Below are positions 13,901-25,160 of a stretch of 64,000 nt of DNA, piece after piece; the first letter of the stretch is position 1; each line of letters begins with the position of its first letter. This stretch comes from Siphonodentalium dalli (Eukaryota > Mollusca > Scaphopoda > Gadilida > Siphonodentaliidae): the NCBI GenBank assembly GCA_032622095.1, contig CP136061.1, positions 88,652,983 to 88,716,982 on the forward strand, given 5' to 3'. A program made the position numbers and the translations under genes. The notes beneath the pieces were generated by a model. It saw nothing but the letters and a program-made list of their open reading frames with translations, ran no database searches and had not been told where the DNA came from.

Positions 13901-16900
13901 ACAACCTGCTCGACTACCGAATCATACTGATTGATCAAAATGTAGTAACTCAAGATTTACTAAACCTACTTGTGGGCTGAGTATAATTCAATTCAACATT
14001 AGAATACCATAAAACACCCTATTCTCCCATAAGTTTAAAGAAAATAACACATTGAACTCATTTACAAGTATATTGCTAATGTGATATATGTCATTCCATT
14101 TATAACCATTTTGGCAGCCATCTCACATCAAAGGCCATGAAATCTAGATAACAAAACATGAACTACATTCAAATGATATCACCAGGTAACCTTTTTGTAG
14201 GAGATTTAGGTTACTGATCAAATACCCTATAATTGATGATTTCCTCAACATCTTTGTTATTGGGAAAATGTCTGTTTTTCTACGACCTATATATTCCATC
14301 CAAAAACCTTATTTTCAGGGTAAAGAGCGCATTGAAGGTCAATCCCATCCGAAAATGGGACAGAAAATATCAGAAATGATACCTGTATGTGGCACCGATG
14401 GATATAGGTCAATAAAATTTTAATTGGGGGCTCAACTTTGAGATAAAAGTGCTGAACCCCGAAATTGGGGTTCAGGCCCTCAAAAATGGATTATTTAGTT
14501 TTTTTGGCAAAATATCTTTAAAACCATTGACTTTTGGATATGAAAATGTATTACTGACTCCCCATAATGTGGCCATTCCGCACATTTTGAGTGGTCACAC
14601 GACCCCCTATGTCCAACGGTTCTGGAGATATAGTCACGGCGGTTAGTAGTACTTCGCGGAAAAAGGGGCGTGGCCATTTGACCCATTTCGCCTTTATTGG
14701 GAAATGTGTCACCAACCAAATATTGTTCGTGTACCTTCAATTAGTGGATTCATGAAGAGTTTTGCTCTGGATATACAAGTGCATACAAACCCACCATGAG
14801 TTACTCTAGTATAAACAAAATTGTGTAGAAATGACACTCAACATATGGAATTTTCTCAACATTGAATAGTGAATGTGTGAGTATGTTGTAGCTAGTAGAT
14901 GACATATGTTCTATTCGAGACACAAACCTCGTAAAAAGCTACCATATTAAAAATCTGGCAGCAACTTTAAAACTTGATACAAATACAGGGTAGCATAAAG
15001 TTTTAAAGCGACTGCCAGATTTTAATATGCATGGTAGCTGATATTATGTATGACTAACTTATATTTTTAAAATATATAACCCTCTGACTCTATGTCGCGT
15101 CGCTGACACCATGTTCGCCAACTAATCAAGTAATGGGGTGTGTTAGTTGTCATCACTAATTTCGCCGAAATTTAACAACAGAAAACTGTTGTGTTGTTTA
15201 TTATCGTGAGGTGTTGAATACCTATTGTTGTATTAATAACATTTATGGTGTGAAGCCCGGTTGTTGACAAGGGCAGCCTACGACACATTACGTAACTGAC
15301 ATGCCTGATTGCCATCGATGCTACATCGAAATATAATTATATTATTGCATTTACGTATTTCGTCTCACAGATCGCCTAATCAACATAATATGATATAACC
15401 AGTACATAGATTAAGGTTTTTACGACCAGTAATCGCCTTTATACAACCATCACCATTTAATCAGCGCTCCCCATACAAATTAAATTTAGGTTGTCATTGT
15501 ATGATGTATCCGAAGTAGTAAACCCGCGTGTCCATAAGCGGCGATATTTCGTCGCCCCCACTACGTCGATCTATTCAGCGCTTTTTGAATTAGATTTCTG
15601 TCTCCATTTGTGGGAAAATGTTTGGCCAAATAAAATGTTTTGTGGCCACTTTCAAAAAAAAAAACGCTGCACGAGCATTTGCATGACTGATTCTTATCAT
15701 ATATTTGAAGGCTAATTTCTGGCAAAATATATCAGTTGTATAAAAACTCGAGGAATTACACAGAAAATGTCAGACCAACTTGCATCTATGGAACCAAGCA
15801 AATCATCATTCATTTCTTAACCCTCTCGTGGCGGGAGATTTGCTGGCGCATCATTACAGATCATGTGCCAGTGCATCCTCTTATATATGCGATAGGGAGC
15901 CTCACGTAAAAACGAGAATGCACTGGCTTGCAATATAAAGGTAAATATTGTTAGGCCGATGCATTCTCTTATATATGCGAGGCTCCCTGTGGGAGACGGG
16001 GGTATATAAGATAATGCGTTGGTACAGGATTTTCGCAACATTTCAGGAAGCTCCAGTCATGGAAGGTTTAAATGGAAATTTGTAAGCATAACAGTGCCAT
16101 CACCGATACAGCTACGATGAATACAATCATGTGAATGTGATGTGACATTTTGGTTCGCCAATGACTGGATATTGATAAACAACAAACTAGCAAGTCTGGG
16201 CTATACCTGTTGCTGTCGCTGTTACTGTTGTTGTTGTAGTTGTTGTTACTTTTGTTGCCGTTGCCGATATTCTCGTTACTGGTTTTGTTGGTGGTGGTGC
16301 CGTTGTTGTTGTTGTTGTTGGTGGTGATGGTTGTTGGGCTTTTGTCATCGTTGTTGTTGGCGGCATTGGAGTTGTCGATGTCGTTTGTGGTGGTGGTGAT
16401 GGGAGGCGTGTCATCGTCAGGGCCGTTGTTGTTGGTAAAATCGTTGCTGTCGTTGTTGTATGTGTTACTGTTGTTGTCGTTGTTGTTGTTGTTGTCGTCG
16501 TCGTTGTTGTCGTCGTCGTTGTTGTTACTGTTGTTGTTATTGTAAATAATGTTGTTGTTGTCGTTGTTATTATTTTTGGTGTTGTTGTTGTCGTCGTCGT
16601 TGTCGTTGTTGTTGTTGACATCGTTGTGGTGGTGGTCGTGGTCGTATCGGGTATGGCGTCTTCAATGTGCGGAGCGAAACATGGTAAGATATCGTTATAA
16701 CAAATCGATGAATTATCTTTTATATATAACCCATCGTCCGTATGCGTGTCTGTGAGAGTAACCCGCTCACGTTTGACGTGTTTATAACTTTTCAACCATG
16801 CTTCGCGGTTCACACGATGTGCCCTCAATAACACACACCACTACATTCATCTCTCAAATACATGAATATCGCCAACAAGCGTCTATGTAACCTAGTATAC

Positions 16901-19900
16901 CATTATTCATATGGTTAGTCATTTCCTGATATGGTATAACAAAGAGCGTTTGGCTCACTTCAGTGCGATAACAACCAGGGACATACTGTTGATTTTCTCG
17001 GTATATAAAGTTTATATATCCATATTTCGTTTTATCATATGACTCAATCATTATTTACGTTGTTTACTATGTCATAAATCAATTTCATATGAATTACTAG
17101 TTCATATCACCTTGGTTTGTTGACAAAAAGTGTGTTCTGATTGGCTGAATGGCAGCCGGGGCCGAGACTAAATGTAGGTCAAATTCGTGCGCGTCAAATA
17201 CACGAATCAACGCGATGCCGAAATTCTCGCAATTATAATCTTGAAATATATAGTTTTGGACATTGTTATACGATAAATAGAATATGTAATTCGTATTTAT
17301 CTAATAAACATACGATATAATGTCACAAACTGAGAACAGAATAGCGCACTATATCTTCGCGTGCATATTATTTCTGCTAGTTCACCAGATGTAATTGGGC
17401 TTCCGGTGCAATGAAGTGACGTCACATTAACCTTTTGCTGCCGACGTCATATAGCTATTTAGTTATGTATGTGCGTTTTGGACATCATAATCAATTTATA
17501 GGTGCCATATGATAAATAGAATATGTAAATCGTGTTTCTCTAATATGATATTTATGAAACTCGTCACGAATTTTCAGTTTTCTCTCGCCGGAGGCTCGAG
17601 AAAACTGAAAATTCTTAGACTCGTTTCATAAATATCATATGAGAGAAACACTCATTTCATATCCTCTATTTATCGACCTATCTTGGTCTTCAGTTGAATT
17701 ATGACATAGCATTAATTTGATGGTCCAAATGAGACGTGTCAGTTTAATTCTTATGATATACTGTGGAATTGGTCATCAAACATGATGAGGCAAAGGAGTT
17801 TGGTTGGTTTACTGAAGGAAGCGGCATAACTATATATACTATATATCATGCACATGGCATGGATTGCTATAGAGTTATCTCAGTGCTCTCATACTAAATT
17901 CACACTCTGCGGACCTCATTCTGCCCATGTCCGGCACCATATTATCAGGCCTGCTCAAATGCAAACAGACAGAAAGCGGGAAACGCCAAAAACCATTGTC
18001 TATGCCGAGCTATTGTAGAATACCATACAATCTGATAAATTATCTGAAATGAGCAGACCGAAAAACTCACACCTGGGTTATCTGAAACTGTCAATGATCT
18101 CATTCAGCTGTGAATAGGACAGAGGCAGAAGTCATGAACTGTATTCCAAAACAATTTCAAAGAGTATGCTGACAATATCAGGCAAACTCATCAAGCGGAA
18201 ATTCAGGAGCTGAAAAGCTAGAAACTAAAGATGAGCAAATTAAATAAATAACTAAAATAATTATTTTACTGAGCAGAAACGTTTGATCGTGAAATGCACG
18301 GCACGAGAAACAGCATCATATTTTGGAATTTATTTTCAGGTCCGATAATTCAACAAGCACATGGGAGTGATGGGACATTAACACAAGTGGGGTGATAACC
18401 GATTTCTTCATAATCCACTTTGGAATTCAATTGAAAGTTGGGATACTGTTAGGTCCCAGCCTTTGGGGAAGTCCCTGTATGTCAAGGAGGCCAAACAAAA
18501 TCTAGTAAATATGATACAGAGCCCACTGAGGCTAGAAAAGCTCAGCTGCGATACAATGCAATATATAGTTATGAATATTGTGCATGTCCACTGTCTCCTG
18601 CGCGTCCTGTTTTCATAATTGAATTATCAGTGTGTATATTAATATACAAGTATAGGCAGTCAGTTGGACTGTTCATTATTAATTTGTGAGCTATTTTTCA
18701 CCGACTTTTTGCTGCAAATCATAATAAGCCATTCTGAACATTTTTGTTAGCATTATATCACTATACGGTTGATCATCTTACATTTCTGGAAATGTGAAAC
18801 CGAATCCGGGACATAAATCGAACCCATCTGATATATCCACAATGTCCATATTTCACTACATCATTATGAGTATTAGGTGTGGTTGTAGTGATATGCACCA
18901 CAACCATATATTTTCCAAACTCAAACTTGTAGCTATGGTCACGTCAAATAGGGTGCCTTTCATTATTTGTTTATATGTCCGCTATAACAAGCTAGGACCG
19001 GAATATTCCAAGACGTATACGCAGCAATAGATTGATGTACTGTTATACTTCTTCACCCTCTCTCTCTCTCTCTCCCTCTCTCTCTTTAACTCACTCTCTT
19101 CCTCTCTCTATCTCTCTCCTATCTCAACCTCTCTCATACTATATAACCCTCACTAGCACTGTATCTCCATAGCTGTTCCACTCCTTAGTTGAGTCACTGT
19201 AAGTATTGGTTATTTTGTGAATTCGATATATTATGTAGTTTGCTCACGTTACTTTTTGTCACCTTTCGTATTTTACATTTATGTTTGGAGAAGAGGAAAG
19301 GTTAAGGAGGCGCTCCATTCGTGAACTCATATAACAGACAAAACATCAACCTGGTTATGAATGATAGTTTATAGACTGAATCAATGCACACCATTTATCA
19401 AATCTCAAGTTGCCTCCCTGCCTTCATCCACATAGTAGTTGCCACAACATAGAATTAATGTAACTTTCCTGGGTTATGTTAAAGTACAAACAGACGAGGG
19501 ACTTGGTAACAGACAACTGATGTGTAACAACTATCAACAAATAACTCTGAACAATGTAATCCGAGATTCATAATCGAAGAACACTTTTCTTTGTTGCATT
19601 GACATGTAAGTTTGTGACTGTGGTACTTGTAATTTTCTTTGAGCCACACTCGACATGACACCATTGACTTCTTGCACAAACTATCGCTGCGAGCATCTGT
19701 ATAATTCCTATCGAAAGCCCGATGTTCGTACTGAAACCGGCCAACAACTTGCTCTTGCGTTACCATTGACATGGTCTTCGACACCGATAAGCTTTTAGTT
19801 AAAATATCAACCTGATATATTATCAATGATATTTCCCCATGCTATAGTATAGGTTTGAATATTTTTTTCTAATTGTTTACGATTAAGAAGGCATTCGTGA

Positions 19901-22900
19901 ATCTTTTTTTTAAATATCGATTTCAAATTGTGAAAAATTGTTATCCTCTATAACAACTGTATGTTATAGTATTATAAAAACACATGTTCACCCTTACAAT
20001 ATGAGAGACAGATAATTATTATGCAATCATGTGGTTTAATCAAAACAAAAATAACTATATTCAAGTCTGGTCATTGGAGAGTTTGACAGGAAATATTTGC
20101 AACAAACGCACTGTATTATCAAGCTTATGAACCCACCTAGGGTATGCGCTCACTTTACTATCTGAAATAAAGTCTCAGAGAAAATTAAATTAAACATTTC
20201 TCATTGCATATTTTAGTTTTTGGTGGAAATTTTCAGAATTATTTTTTGTCGTGTGAAGGACCAAAACAGACCACCTAAAACAACATAAATATTATTCAAC
20301 CACGTTTTCAATACTAATTGATCTCTTCAGATATTATGTTGTTTTATGGTTACTTTTCTTCCAAAAAAAAATAGTTCTACATAATATGCAGTGAAAAATG
20401 CTTTATTTATTTAAATTGAGCGCACACATTGAGTTCATCTGCTAGATGACGCAGTGCGTTTGTTGCAAATACTTCCTTCAAGCTATCTAATTACCAGACT
20501 TGAATACTATTGATTATATTTTCGTTTAAACCACATTTTGTTTACATAAACGTGAATATTTTGGCTGCTCCGCTCTAACCAGATCCTCTTCTATATATCC
20601 GTTCCGGTTACCAGTGAGTAAAATGGATTTCCGATGTTGCATCTGAATTCCTTCGGATAGGAATACCCTGCCAATAACCTTACTGTCAATTAACCTTCAT
20701 TGCATATGTACCTAGATAAATAAACAAGACTCATGCTAAATTTTGCAAAGCAATTAAATTTGAAACTAACAACTCAGTGTTACAACCTAAATCTATTAGG
20801 AACACTTCAATAGTCGTGTGTATATTTTGAAACTAAATTCTTTTCAACTTGAATGCATCATCTATAAATAGGCATATGAACATATACGAGCCCGATAACC
20901 ATTCACCTGATGATATTTTGGATGGCGCTATTATCAAACCAATATCCTACCTGGAACGTTCAAGAGCGGACCTGTATCAATTAAATTTAAAATGAACATC
21001 CCATAATATCATGATAGTAGATTTATATATTCATTGGGCATGCAATTATATGGTTGGGCATGTTATGATTCTGTACCTCGCATGACTTTCAATATTCGGA
21101 ATCTGCCAATCGAAATGAAGTTAATGTCACTTTATCTCTTGTTACTAGATGTATATATGCTCCTATGTAGTAATATGCATGCATGTTGTACGTGTAATAT
21201 GCAAATAACATTACAGTCATTATCGGGTTTAAAATGTTTGATACACATTGCAAGAATATTCGGCACAAAGTGCATAAATCTTTTGAAAAATATCATGTAT
21301 TGAACCGTAACAGCCGATATTGGTTTGAAATAGATAAGTAACACACAAGTTGTGATTATGAGGATAATGCTCCAAATTCTCAACCCCTATCGGGATATTT
21401 CCTACCCTATTGTACAGAATAATATAACAAGTACACATTATACTCAGTATTTCGTATTTAGAATGCGTTTCACACTGGACGTACCCACAACACAAATGAA
21501 TTATGTTTACATGGGTTGATTTGCAATGCTCACATGTTGATACTCACACGATAACGCAATATATCCGAGTTAATTGTGATATAAAATTCAGCTTTCCGTA
21601 AAACGCAACTTCTTCAGCCTCTTTTCAGTCAGAAAAGTTAAATGACCAGATACTCCGATATATTATTATTTTAGAGTTTCCTTATTCCAATGCATGGTAC
21701 GTACTGTATAATATATATGTTTAGATTATAAATAATGGTACCTAATAGCAGCCCAAGTCTGAAGTTTGCCGATGTAAAATCTAAACATCCCCAGTATGAC
21801 ATATAATGCAACGTGGTGCTTTCCAACACAATGTGCCAACAAAACAACATCAACCCAACCAATATCCCAAGCTGTTGTGGACTGTGAAGACTTTGTCTAG
21901 CCTTTAACAAGCACAAACCCTACCTGTTTCACACAAACCCTACCTGTTTCACACAAACCATACCTGTTTCACACAAACCCTACCTGTTTCACACAAACCC
22001 TACCTGTTTCACATAAACCATACCTGTTTCACACAACCCCTACCTGTTTCACACAAACCCTACCCCATTCACACAAACCATACCTGTTTCACACAAACCA
22101 TACCTGTTTCACGCAAACCCTACGTGTTTCACACAAACCCTACCTGTTTCACACAAACCATACCTGTTTCACACAAACCATACCTGTTTCACACAAACCC
22201 TACCTGTTTCACACAAACCTTACCTGTTTCACACAAACCCTACCTGTTTCACATAAACCATACCTGTTTCACACAACCCCTACCTGTTTCACACAAACCC
22301 TACCCCATTCACACAAACCATACCTGTTTCACACAAACCATACCTGTTTCACACAAACCCTACGTGTTTCACACAAACCATACCTGTTTCACACAAACCC
22401 TACCTGTTTCACACAAACCTTACCTGTTTCACACAAACCCTACCTGTTTCACATAAACCATACCTGTTTCACACAAGCCCTACCTGTTTCACACAAACCC
22501 TACCCCATTCACACAAACCATACCTGTTTCACACAAACCATACCTGTTTCACACAAACCCTACGTGTTTCACACAAACCCTACCTGTTTCACACAAACCA
22601 TACCTGTTTCACACAAACCTTACCTGTTTCACACAAACCCAGCCTGTTTCACACAAACCATACCTGTTTCACACAAACCCTACCTGTTTCACACAAACCA
22701 TACCTGTTTCACACAAACCCTACCTGTTTCACACAAACCCTACCTGTTTCACACAAACCCTACCTGTTTCACACAAACCCTACATGTTTCACATAAACCA
22801 TACCTGTTTCACACAAACCTTACCTGTTTCACACAAACCCAGCCTGTTTCACACAAACCATACCTGTTTCACACAAACCCTACCTGTTTCACACAAACCT

Positions 22901-23738
22901 TACCTGTTTCACACAAACCCAGCCTGTTTCACACAAACCATACCTGTTTCACACAAACCATACCTGTTTCACACAAACCCTACGTGTTTCACACAAACCC
23001 TACCTGTTTCACACAAACCATACCTGTTTCACACAAACCTTACCTGTTTCACACAAACCCAGCCTGTTTCACACAAACCATACCTGTTTCACACAAACCC
23101 TACCTGTTTCACACAAACCATACCTGTTTCACACAAACCCTACCTGTTTCACACAAACCCTACCTGTTTCACACAAACCATACCTGTTTCACACAAACCA
23201 TACCTGTTTCACACAAACCCTACCTGTTTCACACAAACCCTACCTGTTTCACACAAACCCTACCTGTTTCACACAAACCCTACCTGTTTCACACAAACCA
23301 TACCTGTTTCACAAAAACCCTACCTGTTTCACACAAACCCTACCTGTTTCACACAAACCATACCTGTTTCACGCAAACCCTACCTGTTTCACACAAACCC
23401 TACCTGTTTCACATAAACCCTACCTGTTTCACACAAGGCGACGATATCCTTTCCCGGGTTGACACATGCTCTGTCAGAGAACTGGGGTATTTCGCCGTTC
23501 CAATTATACGACCACAAATAGGCGCACACGTTTGGACCGTCATTCGGCTCACCGGAGCCCCACGCAGAAACAATTTGAACTGGACGACTATCCCACGTCA
23601 ACCAATTTTCGTTGACGTCAGCCGTAATACCCATCCAGAATCGGATGGCAGTCGTCCCGCTTTCCACCCTGTAAAGTAAAACAAATTATAGGAATTACAC
23701 ACACAGATACACGCGCGCACACACTCACCCTAACACAC

Positions 23739-23771
<33 letters not shown>

Positions 23772-24360
23772 GACGAACACAGACGACGGGTTTTAGATAT
23801 ATAGATAATCCGACTGTGTGCTAATGTGTTGTGTCAGCAGTCATGGCGAATTGAGTTGTGTTATCGGGTACTGTTATCTATTAAATATTTTTGGAACCTC
23901 TGTCTGTCTGTCTGTCTGCATGTATGTATGTATGTGTGTTATAGACTCGAAAACTACTCGACCGATCCGATCCTACTTTGATCCCGGGAACAATATGGGT
24001 GGGTCCGATTTCAAGTCGGACCGTGTCCGTGACCTTGGCCTCGCTCATATAGGTATGTTTCTGGACCTCGACCGATCCGACTCAAATGTAGACCGAATAG
24101 GTTCGATATCTTTAATACTATATTTCTTTGAAACAAATGCAATTAAGATGAGTTTCAGGTTTCTATACACACTTACACGAAGTTCCTCAGAAATTCTAAA
24201 TGTGTACTATCTTGGATGACGAATGGCATCCCGTTTCCATTGGAACAAATGTCGTCCGCTTCCGGTTTGGAGAGGAAACTTGCATCATTGATCCAGTAAC
24301 ATTTACTGAGATCGCTATTGGGTGTCATATTCAATTCCGGGCATGTGGCTCCGAAAATCC
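10618..24360 (-). CDS. C-type lectin gene model, possibly with a transmembrane tail (three exons)
   Basis: Proposed minus-strand gene joining 24360-24177, 23668-23424 and, tentatively, 10943-10618. Phases agree at every junction: exon A starts in phase 1 and ends in phase 2, exon B starts in phase 2 and ends in phase 1, and the TM exon starts in phase 1 and runs to a stop. Acceptors (TTGTAG, TTTACAG, TTCCAG) and donors (GTAAGT, GTAGGG) are canonical. The product would be an extracellular CTLD followed by a short Cys-x-Cys linker, a membrane span and a short cytoplasmic tail. A signal-peptide exon ending in phase 1 should lie above 24360; I could not find it. The last intron would be 12.5 kb and contains the minisatellite and several transposons. 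Joining to the TM exon is inference; the two CTLD exons are much firmer. Confidence 0.5.
11024..14812. mobile_element. 3.8-kb element with about 310-bp terminal inverted repeats
   Basis: The left arm (about 11024-11345) and right arm (about 14495-14812) are close inverted copies, sharing for example TTCATGAATCCACTAATTGA, GGTACACGAACAATATTTGG and GTGGTCACACGACCCCCTAT (the last on the plus strand of the right arm). The outer edges read CTCTAGTAGCTCAT and, inverted, CTAGAGTAACTCAT, flanked by TA, so a TA target duplication is possible. The 3.1-kb interior has no transposase that I can recognise, so the copy is non-autonomous or decayed. The 104- and 81-codon frames in the arms are mirror images of each other and are repeat sequence. 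Confidence 0.8.
12083..12330 (+). repeat. copy of the 54.9-kb MITE family, nested in the 3.8-kb element
   Basis: Shares AAGTGGTCCTGCT, GCTGAATTGCTA, GGCTAATCCGAGC and GAAACATTC...GAACATATATA in order with 54899-55095. The far end is not recognisable. Confidence 0.65.
14938..15039. repeat. inverted repeat, about 40-bp arms
   Basis: AGCTACCATATTAAAAATCT pairs with the sequence ending ATGGTAGCT, and AACTTTAAAACTT pairs with AAGTTTTAAAG. The centre is about 20 nt. Confidence 0.9.
15040..15825. other. non-coding, no gene seen
   Basis: Nothing beyond a poly-A tract at 15654-15664. A 74-codon frame here lacks splice signals or a recognisable product. Confidence 0.5.
15826..16075 (+). repeat. dispersed repeat family R1, copy 2
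   Basis: Direct partner of 1484-1690, somewhat longer. It holds GTGCATTCTC / GAGAATGCACT type inverted sub-motifs and ends with CAGGAAGCTCCAGTCATGG. Confidence 0.75.
16200..16650. repeat. GTT/GTC trinucleotide repeat block
   Basis: About 450 bp of GTT with GTC, GTG and GTA variants. The minus strand gives a Thr-rich frame (215 codons) and the plus strand Leu-rich frames. Frames open on both strands are expected from the repeat itself, so no gene is called. Confidence 0.92.
17034..17690 (+). repeat. dispersed repeat family R3, copy 1, with long hairpin
   Basis: About 650 bp, matched closely in the same orientation at 44156-45400. It contains a hairpin at about 17540-17655: GTGTTTCTCT and GATATTTATGAAACT on the left pair with TTTCATAAATATC and GAGAGAAACAC on the right, and TTTTCAGTTTTCTC pairs with GAGAAAACTGAAAATT around CGCCGGAGGC. 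An internal direct repeat, GATAAATAGAATATGTAA, occurs at about 17270 and 17508. Confidence 0.92.
17700..20020. other. mostly non-coding; one Cys-rich frame
   Basis: A (CT)n tract lies at 19057-19135. At 19740-19479 on the minus strand a frame preceded by an acceptor-like CGGTTTCAG holds eight cysteines in about 65 residues (including CQCNKEKC) and ends in a stop. It could be an exon of an extracellular protein, but I recognise no family and give it low weight. Confidence 0.35.
20029..20536. mobile_element. inverted-repeat element, about 0.5 kb
   Basis: Arms 20029-20113 and 20452-20536 are inverted copies, sharing ATGTGGTTTAA, TATTCAAGTCTGGT, and ATTTGCAACAAACGCACTG. No target duplication was clear. 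Likely a MITE. Confidence 0.8.
20540..21911. other. non-coding, no gene seen
   Basis: Several 80-90 codon frames overlap on both strands, with no domain, splice pair or codon bias to support them. Confidence 0.5.
21912..23437. repeat. 20-bp minisatellite (about 76 units) derived from a splice donor
   Basis: Perfectly phased 20-bp units, plus-strand consensus CCTGTTTCACACAAACCCTA, run for 1.5 kb. Read on the minus strand each unit contains AAACAG followed by GTAGGG, GTATGG or GTAAGG, which is the exact exon/donor junction of the lectin exon that borders the array. A few variants break the donor (units with CCCCATT, TACGTG or AGCCTG). Higher-order structure is present: 22561-22760 is repeated essentially exactly at 22981-23180, and the CCCCATT variant recurs at 22061, 22301 and 22501. 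Confidence 0.97.
23424..23668 (-). CDS. C-type lectin domain, second exon (ligand-binding half)
   Basis: This exon carries the WMGI strand, the long-loop motif GSGEPNDG (an EPN-type calcium/sugar site, usually associated with mannose-type binding) and cysteines in NVCAYL, RACVNPG and ALCETG that complete the canonical disulfides. The usual WND motif is replaced by a sequence reading FSD, so calcium binding at the second half of the site is uncertain. The acceptor is TTTACAG just above 23668. The donor at 23424/23423 is CAG followed by GTAGGG. Joined to the upstream exon the frame is open across the junction (NFV then VESG). There is no stop codon, so translation must continue into another exon. 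The last 14 nt of this exon are the seed sequence of the adjacent 20-bp minisatellite. Confidence 0.85.
23690..23775. repeat. (CA)n microsatellite
   Basis: CA/CG dinucleotide tract with short interruptions, inside the intron between the two lectin exons. The same intron also holds a short CTGT/ATGT repeat at 23900-23940. Confidence 0.9.
24177..24360 (-). CDS. C-type lectin domain, first exon (N-terminal half)
   Basis: The exon encodes about 61 residues with the start of a CTLD fold: a Cys before the first strand (TCPEL), the KCYW segment, an alpha-helix region (SFLSKPEADDIC) and a following G-rich turn (SNGNGMPFVI). This matches the spacing of long-form CTLDs, with three of the expected six cysteines here. 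The acceptor is a pyrimidine-rich stretch ending TTGTAG before 24360, and the donor GTAAGT begins at 24176. C-type lectins of invertebrates bind glycans outside the cell, often in immunity or recognition. No signal peptide is on this exon, so an upstream exon is expected. On the minus strand at about 24510-24460 there is a faint copy of this exon's start, perhaps a decayed duplicate. Confidence 0.82.
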
Positions 24361-24904
24361 CTACAATAGAATAAAAATACAAATTGTTCAGAGTGCTACG
24401 AGGAAATTTTGTGTCATCGATTGACTAACAATTACCGAGAATACCATAAAGTGACACATATATAATTATGGGGCATATCGCTCCTCCAAAAATACCAACA
24501 AGAGAATACACATGAACTCTGATCTTATTTAACATTGAACGTCAATCAATCGACACACCATTAATCGACACATTAACACACCCAATCATATAGTTAGACT
24601 GTTATGCTATATTTGCACACAAAATGTGTAAACTATTTCCTTCGGTGTCATCAGGTCATATAACACGCGGGGGTATTCCCCGCGACCACTACATGTGTAC
24701 ATATATTTATTTTCTGTCTCGGGTTACGATTAATCGGATACTCGATCAATCGTCGGTTAGTATAACATTCACTAATCGACGATAACTGGATAATCGATTA
24801 AGACGAGATTCGTTGAGAGGTATTTATGTTGATACAGTTCCGCATTAAACCGTTTGCATCGTATTTTTTTTTGTTGTGCAGTAGAATTAGGTAAACTTTT
24901 TGGG

Positions 24905-25160
24905 GTGTCTCAGCCCTCCCAATAGTTGGAAATTTCATACATACCAAACATTGGTGGACATTTCACACAAACAATAGGTTGAATTGTCCACGTAGTTTGA
25001 TTTTCCAACAATTAGTTAGCGGGAATTTGTTGTTTTTATACCAACATTTGCATATTTTCCTACTTTTGGTAAAAATGTTGGACTGATATGGCCATCAGTT
25101 GGACATTTTCCAACCTTAGTGGGTGTCAGGTTGGAATTGTCCTACAATTGGAAAGCTTGA
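24905..25160 (+). repeat. dispersed repeat family R4, copy 1
   Basis: Inverted partner of 61745-62010. Shared blocks include GGAAATTTCATAC, GCATATTTTCCTACTTTT and AACCTTA.. with GTTGGACATTTTC.. segments. Confidence 0.75.

Noticed and set aside
16187-16834. Thr-rich 215-codon frame on the minus strand and Leu-rich frames on the plus strand
   Set aside because: These come directly from the GTT/GTC trinucleotide block. The frames extend only slightly beyond it and have no splice or start context. A mucin-like exon cannot be fully excluded, but nothing supports it.
21912-23437. CRISPR-like array
   Set aside because: There are no unique spacers. The repeat is head-to-tail 20-bp units, and the sequence context is a eukaryotic intron.
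22564-23679. Long plus-strand open frame with FHTNPTCFTQTLPVSHKPYL periodicity (371 codons), and a shorter one in another phase
   Set aside because: It is a by-product of a 20-bp repeat without in-frame stops (three units = 20 codons). All three plus-strand phases give the same peptide pattern, and it runs antisense into the lectin exon.
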